NCBI RefSeq assembly: GCF_030457605.1
Contig: NZ_JAKDUR010000011.1
Coordinates: 1-57,309 of the forward strand
DNA from: Halomonas sp.
Lineage (GTDB): Bacteria > Pseudomonadota > Gammaproteobacteria > Pseudomonadales > Halomonadaceae
Length of the DNA: 57,309 nucleotides
Direction: 5' to 3'
Position numbers and translations under genes: made by a program. The notes under the pieces were generated by a model. That model was not told the DNA's origin and made no database searches. It saw only the letters and a list, made by a program, of their open reading frames with translations. Shown here piece after piece: positions 36,623 through 45,236 of the stretch. Every line of letters starts with the position of its first letter. Positions within the stretch are counted from its first letter, which is position 1.

Positions 36623-38731
36623 CTAGTCGGCCACCAGCCGGTTGGCGGCGTCGCCCAGCGGCGGCAGTTGTTCGGCGATCAGCTCAAGCTGGCTGACCAT
36701 GCGCAGGGTGGCGGCGTCGGTGTGCTCAAACCGGGCCGTGTCGATCAAGGGCGAGGGCGGCAGCGAAGGTGCCTGCTGGCGTGCGGCAAGGGCATTGCCC
36801 AGTTCTTCCAGGCGTTCGCCCAGCTGCTCGGCCAGGGGCACCAGTGCGGCGTGTTCAGCCAGCGGCTCGCGGTGGGCACCCAGCGCAGAAAGGTGGCTTA
36901 ACAGGGCATTGGCCAGCAGCCAGAACCGCATGCCTGCCTCGGCGTCGCGCTTATGGCCCGGTTCGTTACGCATATCACCCAGCAGGGTAGAGAACGCCGT
37001 ATCGGCGCTGTGGGCATTGCGCCGCGCCAGACGATAGGCCAGATCATCCTGCTTGCCCACCGCGTACTGGCGAATAATCGCCGTCAGATAACGGCGCTGG
37101 CTGTCCAAAAGCGCGGCGGCTTCCACGTACACCCGCCGGCGCTGCCAGTCGGGCAGCACAAAGCGCACCGCCAGCGCGGCGATCAGCACCCCCAGCAGGG
37201 TATCCAGCAGGCGCGGCCAGATCAGGTCAAAGCCGTCGCCCACCTGATTGAAACTGCACAGCACCAGCAGCGTGATGGCGGCGGTTGCCAGCAGGTAGTA
37301 GCGTTCGCGGCTGGCAAAAAATGCTACTCCGGCAGCCACCGCAATCAGGCTTTGAATGCCGGGCGATGGAAACAGGCTAATCAGCGCCCAGCCGGCCACC
37401 AGCCCGGCCACGGTGCCTGCCACTCGCCGGTAGAGAAACCGTCGCGTGGCAGCAAAGTTGGGCCGGCAGACAAACAGCGTGGTCAGCAATACCCACACGC
37501 CCTGGGTCGGGTCGAGCCACTGCACCAGCGCGTAGCCCGCCGTCAGCGCGGCGGCCAGCCGCACGGCGTGGCGGAACGTGGGCGAAGCCGGTGTCAGGCT
37601 TTGCTGCACGCGCTGCCAGGCATCCTTCAGCGTGGCCGGCGAGCGGTCATGGAGCTGGCTGTCGGTGAGCGCCTCGGGGTTATGCGCATCAGCCAGCCGG
37701 GCTTCCAGCGCAGCAAGGTTGTCGGTCAGGGCGTTAAGCGGCGGCAACAGCGGCTGCCATTCTTGCCGGCCACGCTCGGAAAGGCTGACAATCGAGGCGC
37801 GCAGATCGGTCAGTGCCTGCTCGCTCTGGTGGTGATCAAACGCCCGGTTGAGCAGCAGCGACTTGGCCAGCCGGCGGCAGGCCAGCCCCTGCTGATCGAG
37901 TAATCGCTGGCAGCGAAACAGCACGTCGTGGTGGAAAAACGCCCGGATCAGCGCGTCGTAAGGGTAGTGGGTAGAGCAGGCGCGCTCGTGAATATCCTGG
38001 GCAATGAAGTAAAGCCGCAGGTAGCGATTGATCCTGGGCGCGTGGTGGCGGCCTTCAAGGCGGCGAAAGAGCATTTCCTTGGTCTGCTGGAAGGCGGCCA
38101 GCACCTCGGCGTTGCGGTGCGCAAAGGCCAGCCGGCGGGCGTCGATGTCCGCGCCGCGTATCGGCTCGAACAGCGCGGCCTTGAGCATCAGCAGCTTGCC
38201 CAGCGCCTTGTACAGCCGGGCCAGGCTTTGCTTGAGCGGCTGACGCGCGAACAGCGCACTCCAGATCACCGAAATCAGCCCGTAGCCGGCCGCGCCGGCA
38301 ATCAGCAGCAGCTGCTGAGCGGCCGCCGCGTCGCCGTGCTGCTCGCGGTTGAGCATGGCGTACAACGCCAGAATCAGCGTGCCCAGCGCGGTGGTGGCGT
38401 AGCGTTGGCCGATCGCGCCGAGCATGATCATGCCGAAGGTAAAGGCAAACAGCCCCGGGGCAAATAGCCACGGCCAGGGGTACAGCCACTGCACCACCGT
38501 GGAGGCCAGCACAAAGCAGCCCAGGGTGACGCAAAGTGCCTGCAGTCGCCCCTGCCAGTCGTCGTCGGTGTCGGCCAATGCGCAGGCAATAATGCCCAGA
38601 AACAGAGGGATGACCAGACCAATGCGGCCCAGCAATAGGCTGATTGCCAGCGCAGCGCTCAGGGCGATACATACGCGCAGGCTGTCGGCGAAGGCGTTGA
38701 GTGTCCAGAGGCGGCGGAGGGGATGCGTCAT
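36623..38731 (-). CDS. YccS/FUSC-family membrane protein
   Basis: A 702-residue protein with two blocks of membrane helices (residues about 15-160 and 385-530) separated by a long soluble domain, and a soluble C-terminus. This is the YccS/FUSC layout. The second block contains VLLTTLFVCRPNFAATRRFLYRRVAGTVAG, the FUSC signature region. Members include aromatic-acid efflux proteins (AaeB) and putative transporters; substrate unknown. It converges with recG. Confidence 0.88.
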   Translation of the reverse strand: MTHPLRRLWTLNAFADSLRVCIALSAALAISLLLGRIGLVIPLFLGIIACALADTDDDWQGRLQALCVTLGCFVLASTVVQWLYPWPWLFAPGLFAFTFGMIMLGAIGQRYATTALGTLILALYAMLNREQHGDAAAAQQLLLIAGAAGYGLISVIWSALFARQPLKQSLARLYKALGKLLMLKAALFEPIRGADIDARRLAFAHRNAEVLAAFQQTKEMLFRRLEGRHHAPRINRYLRLYFIAQDIHERACSTHYPYDALIRAFFHHDVLFRCQRLLDQQGLACRRLAKSLLLNRAFDHHQSEQALTDLRASIVSLSERGRQEWQPLLPPLNALTDNLAALEARLADAHNPEALTDSQLHDRSPATLKDAWQRVQQSLTPASPTFRHAVRLAAALTAGYALVQWLDPTQGVWVLLTTLFVCRPNFAATRRFLYRRVAGTVAGLVAGWALISLFPSPGIQSLIAVAAGVAFFASRERYYLLATAAITLLVLCSFNQVGDGFDLIWPRLLDTLLGVLIAALAVRFVLPDWQRRRVYVEAAALLDSQRRYLTAIIRQYAVGKQDDLAYRLARRNAHSADTAFSTLLGDMRNEPGHKRDAEAGMRFWLLANALLSHLSALGAHREPLAEHAALVPLAEQLGERLEELGNALAARQQAPSLPPSPLIDTARFEHTDAATLRMVSQLELIAEQLPPLGDAANRLVAD

Positions 38732-38891
38732 GGGGAGCGATAGCCAGCAGCAAAGCGTAAACCGGACAGAGCGCCCGGCTAAAAAGCCCGACAGGTCAGC
38801 ATTCTACGCCTAATGCCACGGAGCGTTATGCGTAAAATGCGTACCGGCGGGCTTGTCATCAGCCGCTCGAATATCCTGCACGGTCGAGCCG

Positions 38892-39248
38892 CTACAGATG
38901 TTTGAGCAACTGCTGCAGCCGCGTCATATCGGCGGAATCGCCGACCAGACGCACCTTGTCCTGCATCATGCCGTCGAGAAACGCTTTGGACGTGGGTTTT
39001 TTCAGCACGGCCAAGGCGGCGTCTGCGTCGGCAAAACGCAGCTCCAGGTCAAGGTCGGTAGGCAGGCCCTTGCCCGTCTGGATGCCTTCCGGCGACATGC
39101 GATAGTAGCGGGCAATGGAGAGATCCTCGGTAGCAATCCCGAAGTCCATGGCGTGCATGCGCTGTAGCTGCTCGCCAAAGCGCGGCTTGCGACGCAGCGC
39201 GCGTTTGAGCAGTACGCCCAGAAACCACAGCGCAAGCCTGAGTTTCAT
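38892..39248 (-). CDS. Small SCP2-like protein, coupled to HU
   Basis: Encodes 118 residues. A hydrophobic start (LRLALWFLGVLL) and basic segment are followed by a domain with DLDLELRFADADAALAVL and DGMMQDKVRLVGDSADM, like the SCP-2 sterol carrier fold. I cannot assign a function. Its ATG overlaps the HU stop (ATGA), so translation is probably coupled. A gene in this position also exists in Pseudomonas, from memory. Confidence 0.75.
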   Translation of the reverse strand: MKLRLALWFLGVLLKRALRRKPRFGEQLQRMHAMDFGIATEDLSIARYYRMSPEGIQTGKGLPTDLDLELRFADADAALAVLKKPTSKAFLDGMMQDKVRLVGDSADMTRLQQLLKHL

Positions 39249-39520
39249 CAGGAAACCGCGTCCTTGAGCGCTTTACCCGGCTTGAAGGCCACGTTTTTGC
39301 TGGCCGGAATCTGCAGCGGCTCGCCGGTCTGCGGGTTCTTGCCGGTGCGCGCGGCGCGTTCGCGAACGGTAAAGGTGCCAAAACCGATCAGCGCCACGTC
39401 GTCGCCCTTGGCGACGCTATGGGTAATTTCATCCAGAATCACGTTGAGAACCTGGCCGGCCTTGTCCTTGGACAGGTCGGCGCTTTCGGCGATGGCCGCA
39501 GCCAGTTCGGGTTTGCGCAT
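39248..39520 (-). CDS. HU-family nucleoid protein
   Basis: A 90-residue DNA-bending protein. MRKPELAAAIAESADLSK is followed by the conserved FGTFTVRERAARTGKNPQTG arm, with the DNA-intercalating Pro in QIPASK, and by KPGKALKDAV. ATG 39520 starts the family's usual sequence; 39631 would add an unrelated leader. Confidence 0.96.
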   Translation of the reverse strand: MRKPELAAAIAESADLSKDKAGQVLNVILDEITHSVAKGDDVALIGFGTFTVRERAARTGKNPQTGEPLQIPASKNVAFKPGKALKDAVS

Positions 39521-39640
39521 AATGAAGACTCCCTTGTAGTTAATAATACGACGCCGAAGCTGGTAGCCGGCGTCGTTGGTCAAATACGGATGCAAGCCGG
39601 TGTGTTGCGTCAGCACATGGCCGGGATGCATGCGGCCAAA

Positions 39641-40825
39641 TCAGCCTAGCAGCGCCGGTGCCGCTCTGGAAAGCTCCACTTTCCTTTTCACGCAGCCGCC
39701 TGTCAACGCAAAACCAAGCAAACGACCGTTTTTGTCTTCTGCCAGGGCACTGATGTCGCTGCCGTCGGCCTCAATCCGCCAGCGGGCGGCGGGGTCAAGC
39801 GGCGGGTAGGCGACGACCGGCAATAGCGGTGTTTTGACCACCACCGGCCAGGCGCCAAAGCGTACCGGGGTGGGCGCGTTGCACAGGGTTTTGGCCAGTG
39901 CTTTCGCGCTTGCCTGTAGCGGCTGTACGTACATGGCGTTGATGCCGTCGATGCAGGCCGCGTCGCCCAGCGCATAAATATGGGGGTGCGAGGTGGCAAG
40001 GGTGCGGTCTACGCTGATGCCGCTGGCGCTCACCTCAAGCCCGCAGGCCTCGGCAAGGGCGGTGCGCGGCGCGAGACCGGTAGCCAGCAGGGCAACGTCG
40101 GCGTGCAGGATGTCGCCGTTATCGAGTTTCAGGGCGAGATTGTCCTCGGCATCAATACCGATGTGCTCGGGCGTGCGGCCAAGCGCCAGCGCAATGCCGG
40201 CGGCGCCAAAGGCCTCGCCCAGCGCTTCACCCAGCGGCTCGGGCAGCAGCAGGGGTAGTGGGGTGGCTTCCGGGGCAATCAGGCTGATTTGATGGCCGCC
40301 GGCGTGCAGATCATTGGCGAACTCGCAGCCGACAAGCCCCGCGCCGATCACCGCGACCCGAGCAGGGTGCTTGCCCAGGGCTGAGTAAAAGCGCCGATAG
40401 TCATCAAGATCGTTGACGCTAAAGCAGCGTGGCGCGACATCAGCCGGGAGCGAAAAGGGCAGGCGCGGCGCGGCCCCGGTAGCCAGCACCAGGTCGTTGA
40501 AGCTCAGCGTGTATGCGCCCCGGGCGTCGCGCGTTTCAAGCGTCAACTGGCGTGCGTCGGGGTCGATGGCAGTGACTGCGGTGTGGGGCCATAGCGTAGC
40601 GTCAAGCTCGTCGGCAAGCGCGGTAGTATCCTGCTGGACGAGCCTCTCCGGGGGAAGACGTTTGGCAAAGCCGGTGGAAAGCAGCGGTTTGCTGTAGGCC
40701 TCGCCGGCGTCCTGGCTGATCAGCGCAAGCGAACGCGTGTCGCCTTCGCGGCGTAGCGCACGGGCAAGGCCAACTCCTGCCATGCCGGTGCCGATAATGA
40801 CCAGATCGGCGTGTTGTACGGGCAT
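39641..40825 (-). CDS. Rubredoxin-NAD+ reductase
   Basis: A 394-residue FAD/NAD enzyme. FAD fold IIGTGMAGVGLARALR at the N-terminus, NAD fold VAVIGAGLVGCEFANDL near residue 155, and the FAD-closing IYALGDAACIDG. The C-terminal domain is typical of AlkT/RubB rubredoxin reductases and lacks redox-active cysteines of disulphide reductases. It passes electrons from NADH to rubredoxin. No rubredoxin gene lies nearby, though Pseudomonas keeps two next to it. Confidence 0.87.
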   Translation of the reverse strand: MPVQHADLVIIGTGMAGVGLARALRREGDTRSLALISQDAGEAYSKPLLSTGFAKRLPPERLVQQDTTALADELDATLWPHTAVTAIDPDARQLTLETRDARGAYTLSFNDLVLATGAAPRLPFSLPADVAPRCFSVNDLDDYRRFYSALGKHPARVAVIGAGLVGCEFANDLHAGGHQISLIAPEATPLPLLLPEPLGEALGEAFGAAGIALALGRTPEHIGIDAEDNLALKLDNGDILHADVALLATGLAPRTALAEACGLEVSASGISVDRTLATSHPHIYALGDAACIDGINAMYVQPLQASAKALAKTLCNAPTPVRFGAWPVVVKTPLLPVVAYPPLDPAARWRIEADGSDISALAEDKNGRLLGFALTGGCVKRKVELSRAAPALLG

Positions 40826-40937
40826 GTAATCACCTGGTGTTATTCACGACGTCTGTATAAAAGCGTATGCATGTGCCCATGTTACACTAGCGCTCCCTGT
40901 TACTCTCGTGAAAGGCCGCGTTTTGGAAACCAACGCC

Positions 40938-41498
40938 ATGAAAAACAGCGCTCTGCAAGACCACGTGGCGGAAAGCCGGACGCTGGTGCGCTGGCGCCCG
41001 GTGGCCGCAGCCCGACCGTTGATGTCGCCGGACTGGTGGCGCTGGGTGGCCTCCACGGACTCGCTCACCGCCAGGCTGATCGCCGCCGGCGGCTCCCGGC
41101 GTTTTAGCGTGCGCCTGTTGCGCCAGCGCGTGGGCTACCCGTTTGCCGATGAAGCGCGCGCGCTGGGGATAAGTGCCCAACGCTATGTCTGGCAGCGTGA
41201 AGTGGCGCTGTGTCTGGACGGCACGCCGTGGGTGGTGGCGCGCTCGGTGGCGTCGCTTGCCACCCTGCGGGGGCAACGCCTGCATGCGTTGGGCGAGCGT
41301 TCGCTGGGCAGCTGGCTTTTTCGCCAGCCGGGGCTTGCCCGCCGCCCGCTGGAGGTCAGTACGAATTCACCGCGCTTCATTGCCACGAATAGCCTCTGGG
41401 GACGACGCTCGGTGTTTCGCCACGGCCGGCTGGCGCTGCTGGTGCAGGAGTATTTTCTCCCCGCGATGGCGGAGGAACTGGGTCTGCCGTTGCGTTAG
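40938..41498 (+). CDS. ubiC: Chorismate pyruvate-lyase
   Basis: A 186-residue enzyme that makes 4-hydroxybenzoate, the ring precursor of ubiquinone, from chorismate. WRPVAAARPLM, the QRYVWQREVALCLDG segment and VVARSVASLATL fit UbiC, as does the C-terminal FRHGRLALLVQEYFLP. ATG 40938 has GGAAA about 10 nt upstream; GTG 40908 is also possible. The stop codon TAG is the first triplet of the 145-bp repeat. ubiA follows. Confidence 0.9.
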   Translation: MKNSALQDHVAESRTLVRWRPVAAARPLMSPDWWRWVASTDSLTARLIAAGGSRRFSVRLLRQRVGYPFADEARALGISAQRYVWQREVALCLDGTPWVVARSVASLATLRGQRLHALGERSLGSWLFRQPGLARRPLEVSTNSPRFIATNSLWGRRSVFRHGRLALLVQEYFLPAMAEELGLPLR

Positions 41499-41640
41499 GC
41501 TTTGTCCGAAAAATGCCTGCGCTTGCCCATACGGTGTTAAAAACCAGCTCAAAATGTTCATTTACACACAGTAAACTGCGCTTTTTCGATGTTTTTTGCC
41601 TTGTCTGGCCTATGCTCGACGATTTTTCACACAAACCCTG
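41496..41640. repeat. 145-bp intergenic repeat, copy 2
   Basis: The left terminus TAGGCTTTGTCCGAAAAAT is nearly identical to copy 1; the right terminus (41622-41640) has diverged at a few positions. The internal block TTAAAAACCAGCTCAAAATG and the TTTAC/GTAAA hairpin are kept. Same length as copy 1. It lies between ubiC and ubiA and begins with the ubiC stop codon. Confidence 0.8.
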
Positions 41641-41687
41641 GTCTGTGCAGACACAATCCAGAAATATTTTTTATAAAGAGGTAGGGC

Positions 41688-42578
41688 ATGGATCGTTCCT
41701 TGTTGCGGCCCACGGGGCTTTCGCGGGTGGCGGATTTCCTTCATCTGACCCGACTCGACCGCCCCATCGGCACCTGGCTTCTGATGTGGCCGACGCTCTG
41801 GGCGCTGTGGCTGGCCGCCGATGGCGTGCCCGGGCGCGGGGTGTTGCTGATTTTTGTGGCCGGGGTGTACGTCATGCGCGCCGCCGGCTGTGTGGTCAAC
41901 GATTACGCCGACCGCCACGTGGACGGCCATGTCAAGCGCACGAAAAAGCGCCCGCTGGCCACCGGCCGCATCAGCGAAGATGAAGCCAAAGGGGTCTTCG
42001 TTGGCCTGGTGGTGGTGGCGTTCATTCTGGTGCTGATGACCAACCTGTTTACTATGCTGTTGTCTCTTGGCGGCGTGGTGTTGGCGTTTATCTATCCGTT
42101 CATGAAACGCTACACCAATCTGCCGCAGTTCTTTCTGGGGGCGGCGTTTTCCTGGGCGATTCCCATGGCCTATGGGGCGGTGCTGGGTCATGTGCCGGTA
42201 GAGGCGTGGCTGCTGTTTACCGCCAACGTAGCGTGGACGGTGGCCTACGACACCCAGTACGCCATGGTCGACCGCGACGATGATCTCAAGATCGGGGTGA
42301 AATCCACTGCCGTGCTGTTTGGCCGCGCCGACAAGTTTATGATCGGCGTGTTTCAGCTGATCGCGCTGGGGTTGTTGGCCTGGGTGGGGCTGCGCCTGGC
42401 GTCGGGCGGATTTTTCTGGCTGGGGCTTGCCGGCATGGCGGCGACCTTTGCGTATCAGCAATGGCTGATTCGCGAGCGTGACCGCGAGCGCTGCTTTCAG
42501 GGCTTTTTGAACAACTTCTGGTCGGGGCTTCTGGTTTTCGCCGGTATTGCGCTGGGCCTGTGGCCGGCCGTAGGTTGA
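41688..42578 (+). CDS. ubiA: 4-hydroxybenzoate octaprenyltransferase
   Basis: A 296-residue inner-membrane prenyltransferase. The two aspartate-rich motifs are visible: [11 protein letters not shown] (first, NDxxDxxxD) and [12 protein letters not shown] (second, DxxxD). It attaches the polyprenyl chain to 4-hydroxybenzoate in ubiquinone synthesis. AGAGG precedes ATG 41688. It follows ubiC across a repeat element. Confidence 0.96.
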   Translation: MDRSLLRPTGLSRVADFLHLTRLDRPIGTWLLMWPTLWALWLAADGVPGRGVLLIFVAGVYVMRAAGCVVNDYADRHVDGHVKRTKKRPLATGRISEDEAKGVFVGLVVVAFILVLMTNLFTMLLSLGGVVLAFIYPFMKRYTNLPQFFLGAAFSWAIPMAYGAVLGHVPVEAWLLFTANVAWTVAYDTQYAMVDRDDDLKIGVKSTAVLFGRADKFMIGVFQLIALGLLAWVGLRLASGGFFWLGLAGMAATFAYQQWLIRERDRERCFQGFLNNFWSGLLVFAGIALGLWPAVG

Positions 42579-42627
42579 GAGGGATATTGAGAGAGGTGTT
42601 GAGATAGGCCGCTGAAACGGGCGCGTG

Positions 42628-42678
42628 GTGTCATACCCCTGTCATCAAGACATGGTGAGATCGTCATGCCACTGTCAT
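42628..42678 (+). promoter_or_regulatory. Two tandem Pho boxes upstream of phoB
   Basis: GTGTCATACCCCTGTCAT (42628-42645) and TCGTCATGCCACTGTCAT (42661-42678) each hold two TGTCAT-type heptamers separated by 4 bp, the PhoB-binding design. The boxes are 33 bp apart, three helical turns. They lie 44-94 bp before phoB and indicate autoactivation under phosphate limitation. Confidence 0.85.
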
Positions 42679-42721
42679 CGCGGCGTTAAACGCCGTCTGG
42701 TTAACACCGTGAGGGTTTTGC

Positions 42722-43411
42722 ATGACCGCCAAGACCGTTTTGCTCGTTGAAGATGAAGCGCCTATTCGCGACATGATTGCCGTGGCGCTGGAAATGGCTG
42801 ACTACCGTGTGCTTGAAGCCGGCAACGTACAGGATGCCCACGCCATGGTTGTCGATCATCGCCCTGATCTGGTGCTGCTTGACTGGATGCTGCCCGGCGC
42901 CAGCGGCATCGAGCTTGCCCGGCGGCTCAAGCGCGATACCGCCACCGCCGAGTTGCCGATCATCATGCTCACCGCGAAAAGCGAAGAAGACAACAAGATT
43001 CAGGGGCTTGAGGCCGGCGCGGACGACTACATCACCAAGCCTTTCTCGCCCCGGGAGCTGGTGGCCCGGCTCAAGGCCGTGCTGCGCCGTACCACGCCTC
43101 AGGGCGTGGAAGATGCCATCGAGCTTGACGGTCTGCGGCTGGACCCGGTCAGCCACCGGGTCAGCGTGTACGGTGAAGGCCTTGAAGTGGGCCCCACCGA
43201 ATACCGCCTACTGCAGTTTTTCATGACCCACCAGGAGCGCGTTTATACCCGCAGTCAGCTGCTTGACCAGGTCTGGGGCGGAAATGTTTACGTGGAAGAG
43301 CGCACCGTGGATGTTCATATCCGCCGGCTGCGCAAGGCTCTTGGCCAGCCGCATCAGGCGCTGATTCAGACCGTGCGCGGTACCGGCTATCGCTTTTCCG
43401 CGCAGGTCTAG
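42722..43411 (+). CDS. phoB: PhoB, phosphate regulon response regulator
   Basis: A 229-residue regulator. The receiver domain has acidic residues in VEDEAP and phosphorylatable Asp54 in LLDWMLPG; the winged-helix domain (about 130-229) ends in [25 protein letters not shown]. Phosphorylated by PhoR, it binds Pho boxes. Tandem Pho boxes sit just upstream, and phoR follows 2 bp downstream. Confidence 0.97.
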   Translation: MTAKTVLLVEDEAPIRDMIAVALEMADYRVLEAGNVQDAHAMVVDHRPDLVLLDWMLPGASGIELARRLKRDTATAELPIIMLTAKSEEDNKIQGLEAGADDYITKPFSPRELVARLKAVLRRTTPQGVEDAIELDGLRLDPVSHRVSVYGEGLEVGPTEYRLLQFFMTHQERVYTRSQLLDQVWGGNVYVEERTVDVHIRRLRKALGQPHQALIQTVRGTGYRFSAQV

Positions 43412-43413
43412 GC

Positions 43414-44712
43414 ATGCGTTTGTGGAGCCGTGAACTCTGGCATCTGGTCGGGCTTGCCGCGTTGGGCACGGGGCTTGGTGGCCTGCTCGGGGCCTGGGCA
43501 CCGGGGCTTGCTGCGGGGCTTGGCGTGACGCTTTGTATCCACCTGTATCGGCTGCGTGCGCTGTATCGCTGGCTGACCTGCACCCCCCGGGCCGAGCCTC
43601 CCGTGGCCCCCGGCCTCTGGGGCGACCTGTTTGATCGTCTGTATCGCTACCAGAAAGGACAGCGCATTACCCGGAATCGTTTGCGGGCCACGCTGGAGCG
43701 GATTCAGCAGTCATCCGAAGCCATGCGTGAAAGCGTGGTGATGCTCGACCGCCACGGTGACATTGAATGGTGGAACAGCGCCGCGACTGACATGCTGGGG
43801 CTTGTTACGGTTCATGATCGCGGCCAGCACGTGACCAACCTGCTGCGTGATCCGCGCTTTGTGCGCTACTTTTTTGCCTGTGATTACGCCGAGCCGCTGA
43901 CCCTTGTGTCTCCGATTGACGAACGTAGCATTCTGGAATATCAGGTCACCCGCTACGGCGACGGCGAGCGGCTGCTGATGGCACGGGATGTCACCCGCCT
44001 GCACCGTCTTGAGCAGATGCGGCGCGACTTTGTGGCCAACGTGTCCCACGAGCTGCGCACGCCGCTGACGGTACTGGCGGGGTATCTGGAAACCTATGGG
44101 GATCTGGCCGACACCTTGCCCCCAAGGCTGGGACGCGGCATCGGGCAGATGCAGGCGCAGACCTCGCGGATGCAGAATCTGGTCAACGACCTGCTGCTGC
44201 TCTCAAGACTGGAAATTGATCAGGGCGGGGAGGACCACGCGCGGCTGGAGCCGGTTGCCCTGCTTGAGCGTATTGCCGGAGAGGCGCGCGCGCTTTCCGG
44301 CGACCGTCACCGTGTCACGGTCGAGGTTGAGTGCGCCGCATCAGACCGGCCGGCGCTTTTGGCCAGCGAGGCCGAACTGCAAAGTGCCATCTCCAATCTG
44401 GCGTTCAACGCCGTGCGTTATACCCCCGAGGGCAGCCAACTCGTGCTGCGCTGGCGCCACGATACCAGCGGCGGCTTTATCGAGGTGGAAGACGACGGCG
44501 AAGGCATTGCCCCCGAGCATATTCCGCGCCTGACCGAGCGTTTTTATCGCGTGGATAAAAGCCGCAGCACGGCCAGTGGCGGCACCGGGCTGGGGCTTGC
44601 CATCGTCAAGCACGTGTTGCTGCGCCACGATGCCAGCCTCGAGATTGAATCAAGCCCCGGTGGCGGTGCGCTGTTTCGCTGCGTGTTTGCGCCTGCGCGG
44701 CTGTGCCGCTAA
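43414..44712 (+). CDS. phoR: PhoR, phosphate sensor histidine kinase
   Basis: A 432-residue kinase. Two N-terminal membrane helices (residues about 10-48) and a PAS-like region (SVVMLDRHGDIEWWNSAA) are followed by the H-box NVSHELRTPLTVLAGYLE (phosphoryl His), N-box NLAFNAVRYTPEGS, DDGEGIAPEHIPRL and GTGLGLAIVKHVLLRH. It phosphorylates PhoB when the PstSCAB-PhoU complex reports low phosphate. Confidence 0.97.
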   Translation: MRLWSRELWHLVGLAALGTGLGGLLGAWAPGLAAGLGVTLCIHLYRLRALYRWLTCTPRAEPPVAPGLWGDLFDRLYRYQKGQRITRNRLRATLERIQQSSEAMRESVVMLDRHGDIEWWNSAATDMLGLVTVHDRGQHVTNLLRDPRFVRYFFACDYAEPLTLVSPIDERSILEYQVTRYGDGERLLMARDVTRLHRLEQMRRDFVANVSHELRTPLTVLAGYLETYGDLADTLPPRLGRGIGQMQAQTSRMQNLVNDLLLLSRLEIDQGGEDHARLEPVALLERIAGEARALSGDRHRVTVEVECAASDRPALLASEAELQSAISNLAFNAVRYTPEGSQLVLRWRHDTSGGFIEVEDDGEGIAPEHIPRLTERFYRVDKSRSTASGGTGLGLAIVKHVLLRHDASLEIESSPGGGALFRCVFAPARLCR

Positions 44713-44738
44713 TCCTCACTGGCCGGCGTTTGCGCAGG

Positions 44739-45236
44739 TTAATGGGCATGATGGTGGCCGTCAGCGGCCTTGCTGCCTTCCTCGGCGTCTTGTATCCATA
44801 CTTCAACTTCGATCTCGCCGCGCTTGGCAAATTCAAGCGTCAGCGGGAAGCTGTCGCCTTCGGCCAGCGGCTGGTCAAGCTGCATCAGCATCAGGTGATA
44901 GCCGCCGCCCGGGCGCATGCGTACGGGGCTTTCCGGGGTGATTTCCAGCTGCTTGACCGGGCGCATCTGCATCACGCCGTCGTTCATGTCCATGTCGTGG
45001 ATTTCCACGCTCTCGCTTGCCGGCGAGCTGGCGCCAATCAGCACCGCCGGGCTTTCGCCATCCACGCTGATATCCAGATACGCCCCGCCGTTGGGCGCGC
45101 CGGGCGGCGTTGGGGTGGCAAACGGATGGGCGATGCGCACATCATCAAGATGGGCTTCGTGGGCCAGCGCGGGGGTAGTAACGACCGTGGCGGCGAGCAG
45201 GCCGGCGGCGAGCAGGGGCAGTAAACGAAAGGTCAT
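44739..45236 (-). CDS. Periplasmic copper chaperone PCu(A)C
   Basis: A 165-residue secreted protein. A signal peptide ends near ALA-HE. The conserved H(M)X10MX21HXM pattern is present as EIHDMDMNDGVMQMRP and later GGYHLMLM. The C-terminus has an extra His-rich tail (DGHHHAH). It delivers Cu+ for cytochrome oxidase assembly. ATG 45236 overlaps the cysZ stop (ATGA), so the two are co-translated. Confidence 0.88.
   Translation of the reverse strand: MTFRLLPLLAAGLLAATVVTTPALAHEAHLDDVRIAHPFATPTPPGAPNGGAYLDISVDGESPAVLIGASSPASESVEIHDMDMNDGVMQMRPVKQLEITPESPVRMRPGGGYHLMLMQLDQPLAEGDSFPLTLEFAKRGEIEVEVWIQDAEEGSKAADGHHHAH

Noticed and set aside
40845-40890. A fourth copy of the 145-bp repeat near ubiC (AAAAGCGTATGCATGTGCCCATG)
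   Set aside because: Similarity is limited to a few short words and the terminus is not recognisable.
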